Shown piece by piece: positions 10,101 through 17,935 of a stretch of 64,000 nt of DNA. Origin of the DNA: Rubripirellula lacrimiformis (GTDB lineage Bacteria > Planctomycetota > Planctomycetia > Pirellulales > Pirellulaceae); assembly GCF_007741535.1 (NCBI RefSeq), contig NZ_CP036525.1, positions 62,001-126,000 on the forward strand. The letters are read 5' to 3'. The position numbers were made by a program, and so were the translations under genes. The number at the start of each line of letters is the position of its first letter. Position 1 is the stretch's first letter. The notes below the pieces were generated by a model that was not told the DNA's origin, made no database searches, and saw only the letters and a program-made list of their open reading frames with translations.

Positions 10101-10452
10101 GGTATTCGATCGTGCGCTGCGGTGATTGGCGGTAAGTCAACAGTCGTTGGCGGTCGGTCATGGCCGTGATCGCCGGTGTGGCTTGACCCTTTTTCTCCGC
10201 CAGCCATTTGGCCAACACCGCTTCGGCCGATTCCAACTGACCCGAAGTTTGGTGGTGCAGACAGTGATAAAAGTAGTAGTCGTCGCTGCCGGGGATCAGT
10301 TCCGATAAAACGGATTCACGATCGTCCGCCAATGCAAACGTCTCGATCCAGCCGATCGGTTCCGCTTGAACAGTATTGAATGTCGTGCCGAAAATCAGCG
10401 CGACAAAACCGAGCAGAAGACATGCCCAATGCAAACGGAAAACCATCGCCAT
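4189..10452 (-). CDS. Giant exported alpha-2-macroglobulin-like protein without thioester
   Basis: The protein has 2087 residues from the ATG at 10452, which follows AAGGTGG; an upstream in-frame ATG at 10551 lacks a ribosome site. The N-terminus MAMVFRLHW plus a hydrophobic stretch ending TVQAEP is a signal peptide, so it is periplasmic or surface-bound. The central part reads like macroglobulin MG domains: beta-rich segments such as YVIEVRGRSGELVPSALVQ and a DDDGRVQLGPL turn. An alpha-helical region resembling TPRs lies near the end (QNRIRESIAAFNQ, LAMHQGDHSRAAKIAKSF). The last 80 residues (SAYVKVYAKYPDGSVRF) resemble a carboxypeptidase-regulatory-like fold. I find no CGEQ thioester motif. 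Bacterial macroglobulins trap proteases or help envelope maintenance, but usually with a PBP1C partner, which is absent here. The family assignment is tentative. Confidence 0.6.
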   Translation of the reverse strand: MAMVFRLHWACLLLGFVALIFGTTFNTVQAEPIGWIETFALADDRESVLSELIPGSDDYYFYHCLHHQTSGQLESAEAVLAKWLAEKKGQATPAITAMTDRQRLLTYRQSPQRTIEYLTRRLGVRLDHAAPLAPNQRKHPSVLDPKVLDADALIRDAIHHNQSLTPAALSHLAKQFRTGQQAQARITLSAFLNLIHTPSIPDLGQLVIQELNQRPAKAKRFGDRSAHSHLTLDELRQIAADVPAIANDQAIVHAILLRLRPDDDTDLSNDRDQRWAYLKRVDQYVQTLSPSHHSLKAAAAFRLLEANLAHDVFDRELLLRYLQLPRHSSIIHPVWRDRKGHPATLNQDFMDVALLPPIGDEQSVVRTHLEHFLESADSTQAFDAYLKPEYLRQVFAETKLMAGEGTESDWYEMLSSSQRQAIRDAVVLRLAPTNPETFSPDQPIGLSVDLKNIDELVIRVYQINSTSYYRTHDEPLDTDIDLDGLVATSETKLKFSQRSVRRHRQELALDQISGRGVWVVDLIGKGVRARAMIRRGSINHVDTIVADGLQFTVFDENRDPIPQAAMWVGSREFLADDDGRIVIPPADRNRSRKVVITDNTLADSFTLVHREESYDLDAAIHIDQTLLQSGGNSTVLIRPRLSMMGMPVDPAMLTDVSVQIDSNDLDGIASSHHVDDLTPDQRDEWAIPIRVPPRLADLTVTVTGKIGLLSQGSEQTLSASRTWNIAGIRRTRQVHDAFLTRDNDAYVIEVRGRSGELVPSALVQLSLTTIYCDTPIEQTLASDDDGRVQLGPLTDVHKIGYSVAGGVQHEHRRDVDRFDWPTQIHIATGDTVRLPWPTTTAKSARDRFRLIATRDNKIQSDDSDRMTIQDGFLRIADLSAGDYRLVNRNTGHAIEIAVVDGPVLGNVAIGHSRFRSKSPASALSIASVQRGADGLTVQLSGDIGLARIHVYAKRFYGPQSPAAALHLGMPPLTGRSIRWGRSGYVSDLRLGDEYQYVLRRRYAAKYDGVMLPQPGLILNPWETEQTTNTSQSASAGDAVPKSSIENPAARADASESLDRQSADPTGSDFDFLADAGMMVANLQADQDGKLIIPDEVIAGMPIVQIVVCDPATVVQKTITSPLQDAETRDLRLAKTLDTEQPFSMLRSVMIATPDRPLDLNSLGSAQLQVVSSVASLFQTYQTLVDDDRLKEFAVLADWGSLDDEQKRAAYSRLACHELHLFLWSHDRKFFDDVIAPFLANKKEKQFVDDWLLGNDLSDYTRLWRYNRLNAAERALLAMRLPEVRTMIQRELREVVAQQDIDYETIRAGVEVVLRGKMMNITAQEFAFGGKAALRDSVGLHDQPAPSAEIWSALSMQRKAGRADAPSVATSMFQRRRLERQPAFYRDLDSTRQWAESHWDHVRSMNPTTPQSLIKTNDFWAALSNQSDDQISVSSGLLRPTDSRHAALVAMAFSGLPLTADDVSWPTDSNTPFKPSHAVAVVTKQLKSLRVGDPTGGILIGNQFSFADGSDPKEIQEFVAGVAYRGQIVLSNPSSRLQTVNVLWQLPLGSLPVTGSQTLDSRMVTLKPFAVTSIAYEFYFPHAGTFHHYPATVADGETLIARAQPQTFQVLAEPTDADASQWESIARKGDATQIADFLASANLREIDWMLVAHRMHDPNVYQTIVAVLKSNHLAIDPLWAYSLKHQDDASIETFLSLNPTLVQSAGPALRSELLRIDPVESQTIEMLEYAPLVRARAHRLGDADEILNPTFLGHYKLFLRTLAFTPSIDSQQRLTLAHYLLIQNRIRESIAAFNQIDRDDVVTQLQYDYIDAYLAMHQGDHSRAAKIAKSFIDHPVARWQSRFAELQSQLDQIRDLAGREQMASSDDPTAPESAIDPESGDLAMIDRERQQSAASQDQPEVIVRVEGDRLRIDHRRTRTATLNLYGVDLELLFSKAPFVREDLSRMAMVQPLVSKPLQFEDMNGVGDFDLGDDLRSQTLLVEVVCGASRSTALSYGGKLTTYVSEAFGQLQATDADTRAPIASAYVKVYAKYPDGSVRFYKDGYTDARGRFDYATVSAGDAKGSTRLAILVLSNQQGATLHDVASPNR

Positions 10453-10633
10453 GGCTGACCACCTTGAAGAAATAGAGAGAGAAGGGTCGCGGATGAGAGA
10501 CCGGTTCCGGTCGGTCGGCTTATCACCGAGTCTAGTGAGATAACGACCCACTTCCCGCTTTCTTAGGGTCGAATCTTGAATTTCAGCGATTTCGTGGACG
10601 GGCTTGGTCGATCGTTCCGCGACGCCAGCGAAT

Positions 10634-11776
10634 TCACACCAATAGCGAGATCAGTTGGTCCAGGGCGTCATCGGTGTGCGCAGCCGATAGCGAGATCCGT
10701 AGCCGGGCTGTGTTCTCGGGCACGGTGGGTGGACGGATCGCAGGCACAAAGAAACCAGCTTCGGCCAACCGATCGGCCGCAGCAACGGTGTCGCGATCGC
10801 TGCCGATGACTAGCGGGATGATGGGGACCATCGATTCGACGGATGACGTGTCGATTGACGAAGTGGATCCGCCCAACGCGTTTCGCAGTCGCAGAGAAAG
10901 ATCGTGGGCGCGTTGTCGTCGCCACGGTTCGTTCCGTATCGATTCCATCGCGTCGAGTGCCGCTTGGACAGATCCAGGAGCCAGTGCCGTGCTGTAGATC
11001 AACGAACGGCAGCGATTGATCAAATAGTCCATCACGACCGTCGGTCCGGCGACAAACCCGCCCTGGGCCCCGATGGCTTTGCTGAGCGTGCCGATCCGGA
11101 TCGGCACGCGAGATTTCACGCCCAAGGCTTCGCAGACGCCGCTGCCATTGTCCCCCAACACTCCCGTCCCGTGTGCCTCGTCGACAATCATTCGCGCGTC
11201 GTAGCGGTCCGCGACATCGCAAAGTTCGGCAAGCGGCGCGATGTGGCCATCCATGCTGAACACACCGTCGGTGACGATCCAGATGTGGTCGAATTGGGAC
11301 CGTTTCTGACGCAGAGTTTGTTCGACGAACGCTACATCGCGATGGGGATAGACGACCCGTTGGGCGGGGGATAGTCGGCATCCATCGATCAACGAAGCAT
11401 GGTTCAATTGGTCGCTAAGGATCAAGTCCCCAGCCGCCGGCAGTGTCGCGACCACACCGCTGCATGCCGCATACCCGGTTGGGAACACCGTCGCCGCTTC
11501 GGTGGATTCCAATTCAGCGATCTGATCAGCCAGACGCTGGTGTGCATCGGTCCAACCGCAAACCAAGGCACTGGCAGTTGCGCCTGGCCTTGGAATGGGC
11601 GACGATGACTGGACGGACGCCAGACCCAGATAGTCGTTGCTGCCAAAGTTATGCAGCCGGTTTCCCGATTGAACGAACGTCATGCCATCCGATTGCCGAG
11701 GCGTCAAACGGCGTCGTCGGCTGGATCGGTCCAGTGCGTCGAGTTGTTTGGCGAAATGATCAAAGTCCGAAACCAT
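10634..11776 (-). CDS. bioF: 8-amino-7-oxononanoate synthase (alpha-oxoamine synthase family)
   Basis: This PLP enzyme condenses pimeloyl-ACP or pimeloyl-CoA with alanine, the first dedicated step of biotin ring assembly. It shows the fold-type I aminotransferase hallmarks: DEAHGTGVLG (PLP-ring Asp), SNDYLGL near the start, and the Schiff-base Lys in TLSKAIGAQGG. From the ATG at 11776 it has 380 residues, matching the usual BioF length. An upstream ATG at 11851 lies 2 bp after the stop of the neighbouring gene and would add 25 atypical residues. No other biotin genes are in the window, so the paralogue 2-amino-3-ketobutyrate ligase (kbl) cannot be fully excluded. It may be co-transcribed with the membrane acyltransferase upstream. 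Confidence 0.85.
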   Translation of the reverse strand: MVSDFDHFAKQLDALDRSSRRRRLTPRQSDGMTFVQSGNRLHNFGSNDYLGLASVQSSSPIPRPGATASALVCGWTDAHQRLADQIAELESTEAATVFPTGYAACSGVVATLPAAGDLILSDQLNHASLIDGCRLSPAQRVVYPHRDVAFVEQTLRQKRSQFDHIWIVTDGVFSMDGHIAPLAELCDVADRYDARMIVDEAHGTGVLGDNGSGVCEALGVKSRVPIRIGTLSKAIGAQGGFVAGPTVVMDYLINRCRSLIYSTALAPGSVQAALDAMESIRNEPWRRQRAHDLSLRLRNALGGSTSSIDTSSVESMVPIIPLVIGSDRDTVAAADRLAEAGFFVPAIRPPTVPENTARLRISLSAAHTDDALDQLISLLV

Positions 11777-11853
11777 AGTGACAATCGTGGGCTGACACAG
11801 CGGAGGCGTATGGAATGTTGAAAACGGGTGGGATCGGGAACGGAAACCCATTG

Positions 11854-13116
11854 TTAGATTTTGACAAACACGCGTTTTCGGTACAGCCAGACGAGCACGT
11901 AGAACATGATCGCCAGCGTGGCCAGTCCCAACATCGGTGAAACGAATTGTTCACCGAAAATGGCAAATGGGGCGGTGCCCAAATGGCGCACCAGCAATTC
12001 TTTGATCGGTTCTTCCAATGTCCAACTCATCACGTAGATCAGAATCGAATTGGAACCGATGATGATGAATGGGTGGGCCCATCGTTGCCATTGTTTGACG
12101 TCGCAGATCAGGTGCAAAATCAACAGCCAGGCCATCGAAATGCCGCCGCTGTAGAGTGCGAAGCTGGGCGTCCAAATGCGTTTGACGTTCGGGCAAATGT
12201 CGGTCGCCGCCAAAATCAAAGCCGACCCGATTCCGACAACGATGGCGATGGAGAACCGTTTCATCCGCTGAGAAAATTCGAGTGGTTCCTTCATCCATAC
12301 TCCCGCCCACAGTCCAAAGATCATCGTGGCCATAGTGGGTATGAACGATAGCGTTGCATAACCGCCCGGATGAAATTGGAACGGTTCTTCGCGTGGAAAC
12401 AAATTCATGAACCAGGTGTCGGTTTTCCACGATAGGTTGCTGTTCTTGTTCCAACGGGATGCAAAGCCGTCGTGGTGGTGCGTCCAATCGGCTGGCACAC
12501 CGACGGCTGGATAATCAAAATCCGCCGGCGGGGCAGGGCTCGTCGCGAACGCGGCCCAGAATCCAATCAGGATCACCGCCGCCGAAACGTAGTGCACCCA
12601 GCGTGGTGCCATCGCGATCAGGAATACAAAGAAGTATCCCATCCCGATCTGCGTCAACGTGTCGTCGAATGTAAAGTTCGTGTGTTCGTGATGCAGCGAT
12701 CGAAGCACGATACCAAGTGCGATCAAAACGATCGAACGCCAGGCAGCGTGGAACAGCATGCGGGGGCCCGACTGGCCATGTTTGATTCGGCTGGCGATCG
12801 AAAACGGCATCGCGACGCCGACCAGGAACGTGAACCCCGGCTGGATCATGTCGTGCAGCGATCCGCCTTCCCACGGCACGTGCGTGGTGTGAAACTGAAT
12901 CCACTGAAAGATCTTCACCCCCGGAAAATGCTTCGCCAGCCCGTCCAAGTGCAGGATTTCGGCAAGCATCAAGAACATCACCATGCCACGATAGGCGTCG
13001 ATGCTGATCTTTCGGCCGGTTGCTTTGCCGGTGGGCGATGATGGGGCGGGCGACGATAGGGCGGGCGACTGGACATTGTCAGCCGGGTTGCCTGCGGGAG
13101 GGGCGGGGTGGCTCAT
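11854..13116 (-). CDS. Membrane acyltransferase of the heparan-alpha-glucosaminide N-acetyltransferase-like (DUF5009) type
   Basis: The protein has 420 residues with about ten hydrophobic segments. The first helix opens with ISIDAYRGMVMFLML, the signature start of HGSNAT/NagX-like and related DUF5009 proteins (D-x-x-RG). Further conserved-looking elements are FHTTHVPWEGGSLHDMIQP and FLVGVAMPFS. Family members move acetyl groups across the membrane onto sugars, or are of unknown role. The N-terminal 40 residues are Pro/Ala-rich and probably cytoplasmic. It lies 2 bp ahead of the frame that contains bioF. The substrate cannot be read from the sequence; a link to amino-sugar or glycan modification is inference. 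Confidence 0.8.
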   Translation of the reverse strand: MSHPAPPAGNPADNVQSPALSSPAPSSPTGKATGRKISIDAYRGMVMFLMLAEILHLDGLAKHFPGVKIFQWIQFHTTHVPWEGGSLHDMIQPGFTFLVGVAMPFSIASRIKHGQSGPRMLFHAAWRSIVLIALGIVLRSLHHEHTNFTFDDTLTQIGMGYFFVFLIAMAPRWVHYVSAAVILIGFWAAFATSPAPPADFDYPAVGVPADWTHHHDGFASRWNKNSNLSWKTDTWFMNLFPREEPFQFHPGGYATLSFIPTMATMIFGLWAGVWMKEPLEFSQRMKRFSIAIVVGIGSALILAATDICPNVKRIWTPSFALYSGGISMAWLLILHLICDVKQWQRWAHPFIIIGSNSILIYVMSWTLEEPIKELLVRHLGTAPFAIFGEQFVSPMLGLATLAIMFYVLVWLYRKRVFVKI

Positions 13117-13256
13117 GAAATTGGTTCGGGTGGGCCGTTGGCAGGAAAAAGCGAGTATCGTAACGAAGGAACCGGTGTTGGGCGGCTGCCGATTGCTTGC
13201 ACAGCGGCCGGTTGGAATTTCATTGAAACCACATTTGAACGGAAATTGGCTCGAAA

Positions 13257-13469
13257 ATGTCAGACGATCCGAAGCCTGCCGTCATCCGGCTGGATGATTT
13301 CTTGAAGTACGTTGGCTTCGTCGGCACCGGAGGCGAGGCCAAGGTGCGAATCCAAGGCGGCGAAGTCACGGTCAATGGCGAAGTCGAAACGCGGCGACGA
13401 AAGCAGTTGACGATCGGCGATTTGGTCGATTGCGGAGGGGAAACCATCGTGGTCGAAGCGATGGAGTGA
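13257..13469 (+). CDS. Small S4-domain RNA-binding protein (YbcJ-like)
   Basis: The protein has 70 residues made almost entirely of one S4 RNA-binding fold: IRLDDFLKYVGFVGTGGEAK, then VTVNGEVETRRRKQLTIGD, the strand-turn motif that contacts RNA. The size matches the YbcJ/YaaA-type stand-alone S4 proteins, which are linked to ribosome or tRNA metabolism in other bacteria. The start overlaps no other gene and lies 140 bp from the divergent membrane acyltransferase. The function in this organism is unknown. Confidence 0.85.
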   Translation: MSDDPKPAVIRLDDFLKYVGFVGTGGEAKVRIQGGEVTVNGEVETRRRKQLTIGDLVDCGGETIVVEAME

Positions 13470-13752
13470 GCCAGCGTTCTGCACTGCCCGGCACGCGTCA
13501 CGGGCCAACTTTCCCGGCGTTCCAGTCGGAAGGTTGGCGATCCGAGTTTGTCGGTCGTAACGAATTCGCACTGGAGGGGGTGTGCGGGCAAGTTTTGGAT
13601 GGTTTTCAGCCGATGACTAGATTCAGCGGTTGATCACTTCGGGATTGATCGCGTCGCACTCGGAGAGATGCGCATCTTCACGATCCCTATCAAACGATGC
13701 GAGTGAGCCGTCGGACGGCTTTCGATCGCAGCGGCGGAAGGAACTGCCAGTT

Positions 13753-14325
13753 ATGAGACGAACCGTTCGATTCAATCGATTTGCATTGGCATTCTTGGCC
13801 ATCGGGGTCACCGCGACTTCAGCGTCGGCCGATTGGCACACTTTCTGGCACAACATGCATGTCGGCTACCACCGCAACAATGCATGGCCGGACCCGTTCA
13901 ACGAAGTGGATGCTGCCCAAGTGGCTGCACCGTTCGAAGTGATGAAACACAACGGGTGGCGAATTCACAATACGATTGGCCACGAACTGTTCCGCGAAAG
14001 CGACGGAGCTCTGTTGGCATCGGGGAACCGAAGGGTTCACTGGATCGCGTCCCAGTCACCTCAAACACGTCGGTCGATCTATGTCGTCCGCGGTGGTTCG
14101 CCCGAGGAAACTCAGGCGCGGGTCGCTTCGGTTCAGCAGACGTTGACGGGTTTGAACCTGCATGGCCCCGTTCCGCCGGTCATGGTGACCGACGTCGAAC
14201 CGGGAACATCGTCCGGTGCATGGGCCAACAAAGTTAGTCGCGAATGGCTGGAGCACCTGCCACTGCCACAACTGCCCCGTGAATCGGCGGCTGGCAACAC
14301 ATCGGTGGCAACGCCTGGTAGTTAA
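13753..14325 (+). CDS. Secreted protein of unknown function
   Basis: The protein has 190 residues. The ATG at 13753 is preceded by GGAAGGAA; an in-frame start further upstream would place non-signal sequence first. MRRTVRFNRFALAFLAIG to SASA is a clean Sec signal peptide, so the mature protein begins near DWHTFW. The mature part is rich in His and Trp (FWHNMHVGYHRNNAWPDPF) and then has a region with an IYVVRGG strand. I recognise no catalytic motif. A strong terminator follows, so it is probably a monocistronic unit. I have the impression of a planctomycete-restricted family but cannot confirm it here. Confidence 0.75.
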   Translation: MRRTVRFNRFALAFLAIGVTATSASADWHTFWHNMHVGYHRNNAWPDPFNEVDAAQVAAPFEVMKHNGWRIHNTIGHELFRESDGALLASGNRRVHWIASQSPQTRRSIYVVRGGSPEETQARVASVQQTLTGLNLHGPVPPVMVTDVEPGTSSGAWANKVSREWLEHLPLPQLPRESAAGNTSVATPGS

Positions 14326-14393
14326 TTTCGGTTCCAGCGGCCGGACCTGAACCGGTCTTTTGCCGCCTGTACCGAGACCAATTCAATCCAGAG

Positions 14394-14412
14394 GCATCAC
14401 ATGGGGTGATGC
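14394..14412 (+). other. Inverted repeat between stop codon and terminator
   Basis: The 7-bp arms gcatcac and gtgatgc flank a 5-base loop. No T-run follows. It lies 70 bp after the secreted-protein stop and 18 bp before the stronger terminator hairpin. It may stabilise the 3' end of the transcript. Confidence 0.45.
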
Positions 14413-14429
14413 TTCGGAAACCTCAAAGG

Positions 14430-14462
14430 GGCGGCGTCGAGAAATCGGCGCCGCCTTTTTTT
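14430..14462 (+). terminator. Rho-independent terminator after the secreted protein
   Basis: A GC-rich stem, ggcggcg (14430-14436) and cgccgcc (14449-14455), is followed directly by seven T residues. It ends the transcript of the gene at 13753 and insulates the TPR lipoprotein downstream. Confidence 0.85.
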
Positions 14463-14607
14463 CGTGAAAACAGGTCACTTTGATCTCAGCCAAACTCAAG
14501 TATCCCCTGTCATCCGGTCGATCTTTCTAAACGGAACCATTCAATTAATCCGGACGACAGCCGTGACCCATCCACACGGATGGGGTCCAGGCTAAGGGAA
14601 ACTTACC

Positions 14608-15969
14608 GTGAAACCTGCGAACAAAACTCGCGAAGCACTGCTTGCCACGATTCTTGTCGGCACGACCGTACTATCGACAGGGTGTTCCAGTGGTGGATTT
14701 CCCATGGCTTCGATGAACCCCTTTGCAAAATCAACGCCGGCTGGTGCTCCGCCAACAGCGACGGATTCGATCGCTTCGGGCAGCACCAATCAAGTCAAAG
14801 CAGTGACCGTCAGCGCAAAGAACGCCATCGGCAAGACCGCCGGTGCTGTGGCCGGCGTCTTCCGACGCGACAAGGGTGACGACAAGGCTCCGGAACTGGA
14901 CGCTGACGACCCGTTGCGGCTGGACAACAAGCCCGACAAAGTGGATCCCGAGGTGTTCGTCGCGAACGGACAGTTGTGGGAATCGACCGGCGATTTCAAC
15001 AAAGCCATGGAAAGTTACACCAAGGCTTTGGAAAGCGTACCGAACCATCCGCCTGCATTGACCAGCATCGCCCGGCTGCATTTTCGCCAAGGCAACCTGC
15101 CACAAGCGGCCAAGACGTTCGAATTGGCGATTGCCCAAAGCCCACAAGACGCAGGGTTGTTCAACGACCTTGGGCTGACGCTTAGCAAGATGGGCAACCA
15201 CGCCGGCGCCGCCAGCGCGTTGGAACGAGCCTTGCAACTGGCACCGGGAACCTCTCGCTTTGCCAACAACCTGGCTAGCGTCCGCTTCGATTCCGGCGAT
15301 CCAGCGGCCGCGATGAAAGTGCTAGCACAAAACAACAAGCCAGCCGTTGCCCACTTCAATATGGCCTACTTGTACTTCAAGGGCGGCCAAATGGAATCGG
15401 CTCGCGGCCAGATCAACGAGGCGATGAAGTTTGAAAGTAAGGCGGCTGGCGACGTCGCCGTGGGCCGAGCCATCGATCGTTCACGTGAAATGTTGGCTCA
15501 GATCAACGCCAGCATGGGAACCATCGCAACGGCAACATCGCAGTCCAATTCAACCGCGTTGGCCGCAGATCCGACCGCCGTCCAGCGAGCCGTCCAGGCA
15601 ACTTCGCCAGGAGCTGCGAAACCAAACGTGACTCCCGCATCGTCGATGGGACCAGCCATGGCTGCGATCACGCCGACGAATTCGAGCGTCACCGCGACGT
15701 CGCCTGAACCGGCGAAAACCGCTGACGCGCCGTCTTGGACCCAAGCTTGGAATCCAAACTACCAGGTGAAAGCTGCTGCCAACTCGTCCGCCCCAGCAAC
15801 CGCCACGGATGTGTCGTCGGAAAAACCGGTCGCAGCCGAACCCGCCACTGTGGCAAAGCCAAAGCCCATTCGTCCAGCCGCGATCAAGCCTGCTGATCCG
15901 ACTTCGGCCACAACCGAAGCACCAGCATCCACGAAACCAGCCGCCACTGGTTTCATGATGCCCGAGTAG
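14608..15969 (+). CDS. TPR-containing lipoprotein with Ala/Pro-rich tail
   Basis: The protein has 453 residues and starts with GTG, preceded by AAGGGAAA. The N-terminus is a lipoprotein signal peptide with the lipobox LSTGC, so it should be lipid-anchored. Residues about 115-300 contain consecutive tetratricopeptide repeats: WESTGDFNKAMESYTKALE, HFRQGNLPQAAKTFELAIA, SKMGNHAGAASALERALQL and a degenerate fourth unit ending KGGQMESARGQINEAMKF. The last 150 residues are low-complexity Ala/Pro/Thr/Lys, probably an extended envelope-spanning linker. TPR lipoproteins serve as scaffolds in envelope complexes such as pilus or secretion assemblies. No such cluster is adjacent, so the partner is unknown. 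Confidence 0.85.
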   Translation: MKPANKTREALLATILVGTTVLSTGCSSGGFPMASMNPFAKSTPAGAPPTATDSIASGSTNQVKAVTVSAKNAIGKTAGAVAGVFRRDKGDDKAPELDADDPLRLDNKPDKVDPEVFVANGQLWESTGDFNKAMESYTKALESVPNHPPALTSIARLHFRQGNLPQAAKTFELAIAQSPQDAGLFNDLGLTLSKMGNHAGAASALERALQLAPGTSRFANNLASVRFDSGDPAAAMKVLAQNNKPAVAHFNMAYLYFKGGQMESARGQINEAMKFESKAAGDVAVGRAIDRSREMLAQINASMGTIATATSQSNSTALAADPTAVQRAVQATSPGAAKPNVTPASSMGPAMAAITPTNSSVTATSPEPAKTADAPSWTQAWNPNYQVKAAANSSAPATATDVSSEKPVAAEPATVAKPKPIRPAAIKPADPTSATTEAPASTKPAATGFMMPE

Positions 15970-16075
15970 GTGCCGTGTGTGGCGTCAGAAGCGCCGAGCA
16001 GCGCGATTTCGACTTGCTCCGAGGCTTCTGCTACGGTCGCCCCTTCAATAGTGCAAACATGAACTGCGCCTGGCA

Positions 16076-17689
16076 CTACGTCGGTTGGCCATACCAGGAT
16101 TCTTTGGCTAAAGCGCTGTTCGCAATGCCGCGTTCGATCTGCTCAGTCCAATGTGGATCGGTTTGCAAATCTGGCAACCTAGATGTCTTACCAGATCGGA
16201 ACCACGGGACCAATTTTGGATAGATGGCTGACTTGAGCAAATGGCCCGCTTCCAAATCCGAACGCAAATAGAAGGCGATCGCGGTTGGCGATGCCGTGCG
16301 TGGAATCTCATCCGCGGTGTAGCCCGCAGCAAAGCGTGACACACTGGCCAGCCAAGAATCGGATTGTCCGATCTTCACCAAAAGGGCTTGTTGTGCACTC
16401 TTCCAACGCTTGATGCTCTTCCAGTTCGGCAGGTTTTCTAGGATGAGCGGACGTTGGCAAAAATGTCCGCCAAAGGTGTGACCCAACTGAGGTCGTCCAA
16501 CGACCATCGCTTGGGCATAGGCGAGTTCTGGGACTGCGTTGTCGATGATCCCCACTTTCTCAAATCCGGACTCGTTCAACATATTTGTCGGCGTATGGAT
16601 CGGCCCGATTCCTTGCAGTCCGATCAAGTCCAAATTGCGGACTGCACCGCGATCGATCTCCGTCGTCGGATAAGGCAATTCGATTCCCAGCCGCTCAAAC
16701 GGAATTCGAATCAGGTTCGTGCAACTGGCGCTTGGCTGGCCCCAGTCTGTCGCGAAATGCCCACCTTTGGGAATTCGACGCGATTGAAAATCAAACGCAA
16801 TCGGTTCCAAATGGTCAAGTTCGCGACTGAGCCCTTGGCCAATATCATCGGGTAGTCCGGTTGGTCGCACCCATTCGGAGTACCAACTAAATCGGGGACT
16901 CAGCGCGGTGGTCAGCGGAACGGTTCGCCAACCGCCCTCGAACATTTCCAACAACGATGGTTGGATCAGCGGTTGACGATCTCGACCTAATACGCGGCGA
17001 CTTAGGTAGAGCATCGCGTGAGGTGCTAGGCCGGGCTGCTGTAGAAAACTGTCAAAAATTCCGTCGCCGGGATGTTCCAGTTCGACGATTCCGATGTCAC
17101 CCGAGCGTAACTCGATGCCCCGAACACGCACATGATCAGGATTTCCGTCAACGAACTCAACACGTCCCATCTCGGGATCACGCAGCCAACCGATCGGATC
17201 GAGCCGATTGGTGCCTCGACTCGGTCGCATTCGTGCAAGCGGTGCCGGCCCGCGCCGAGTGGACGCCGCACCGGTTGGGTCAAGCGAAGTCAAGATCTTT
17301 GCATCAAGCTTCGGATCCGCGTGCTCCGCCAACATCGACGCCAATTCGGTTGCGGATTGCCGGTCACCCACGCGATCTTGGCAAGCGAGTAACGAACGGA
17401 CGCCGGACAAGGGAACCAACGTTCGAATCATCGGCAGCAATTTCAATAGCTGCTGGTACTGACTCCGTGTGACACCCGCACCGTCCACCTCCAATCGGTT
17501 CATCAGCGTGGCCATCATTTGTTTGGCCCACAATGATCGCATCAGACGATGCTGGACCAAGACGTCTGCGGGCACATTGCCAGCCAAACGATCGTAGTCC
17601 CGATTCAAACCGTGTACATATTGCTCCACGTCTTCGGCGAAAACGTGATCCTGCCAATGTTCCAGCTCGCTGAACAAGTTAGTTCTCAT
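16076..17689 (-). CDS. Putative YiiX-like permuted papain-fold (NlpC/P60-type) protein
   Basis: The start taken is the ATG at 17689 (537 residues). Starts at 17782 or 17791 are possible, but that extension uses rare AGA/AGG codons. The N-terminal 150 residues are helical and unrecognised. From residue about 185 the order of motifs suggests a circularly permuted papain-like hydrolase: a GDIGIVELEHPG strand, then a His in LAPHAMLY, and much later a Cys in SASCTNLIRIPFERLG. In permuted NlpC/P60 proteins the His precedes the Cys, as here. Known members cleave peptidoglycan peptides, amides or lipid esters. No signal peptide is evident, which argues for an intracellular substrate. The assignment rests on motif order only. 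Confidence 0.55.
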   Translation of the reverse strand: MRTNLFSELEHWQDHVFAEDVEQYVHGLNRDYDRLAGNVPADVLVQHRLMRSLWAKQMMATLMNRLEVDGAGVTRSQYQQLLKLLPMIRTLVPLSGVRSLLACQDRVGDRQSATELASMLAEHADPKLDAKILTSLDPTGAASTRRGPAPLARMRPSRGTNRLDPIGWLRDPEMGRVEFVDGNPDHVRVRGIELRSGDIGIVELEHPGDGIFDSFLQQPGLAPHAMLYLSRRVLGRDRQPLIQPSLLEMFEGGWRTVPLTTALSPRFSWYSEWVRPTGLPDDIGQGLSRELDHLEPIAFDFQSRRIPKGGHFATDWGQPSASCTNLIRIPFERLGIELPYPTTEIDRGAVRNLDLIGLQGIGPIHTPTNMLNESGFEKVGIIDNAVPELAYAQAMVVGRPQLGHTFGGHFCQRPLILENLPNWKSIKRWKSAQQALLVKIGQSDSWLASVSRFAAGYTADEIPRTASPTAIAFYLRSDLEAGHLLKSAIYPKLVPWFRSGKTSRLPDLQTDPHWTEQIERGIANSALAKESWYGQPT

Positions 17690-17935
17690 ATGCCCGATTC
17701 GCCTGAAAAACGCTTTGAATCTCGCCTGTTTCAGTCGGTGTTGGTTTGTGCGTGCGACAGCGGGAAAGACGTCTACCAACATGATCGACACAAAAAGGCA
17801 ACGGTGCCTGGGCGCGAGCGTCGTGGTTCGCCGGCAAAAGGCCTAGAATCATGCACGAATGCGATGGCCTCCCATTTGATACGTTGGAACCTAAGCCGAG
17901 AGCCGAGGCAGGTGGTCGCCGGTTCGCGCGGGACG

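Noticed and set aside
12472-13041. Plus-strand frame of 189 codons opposite the membrane acyltransferase
   Set aside because: The minus-strand frame encodes clear membrane helices and family motifs; this one has none.
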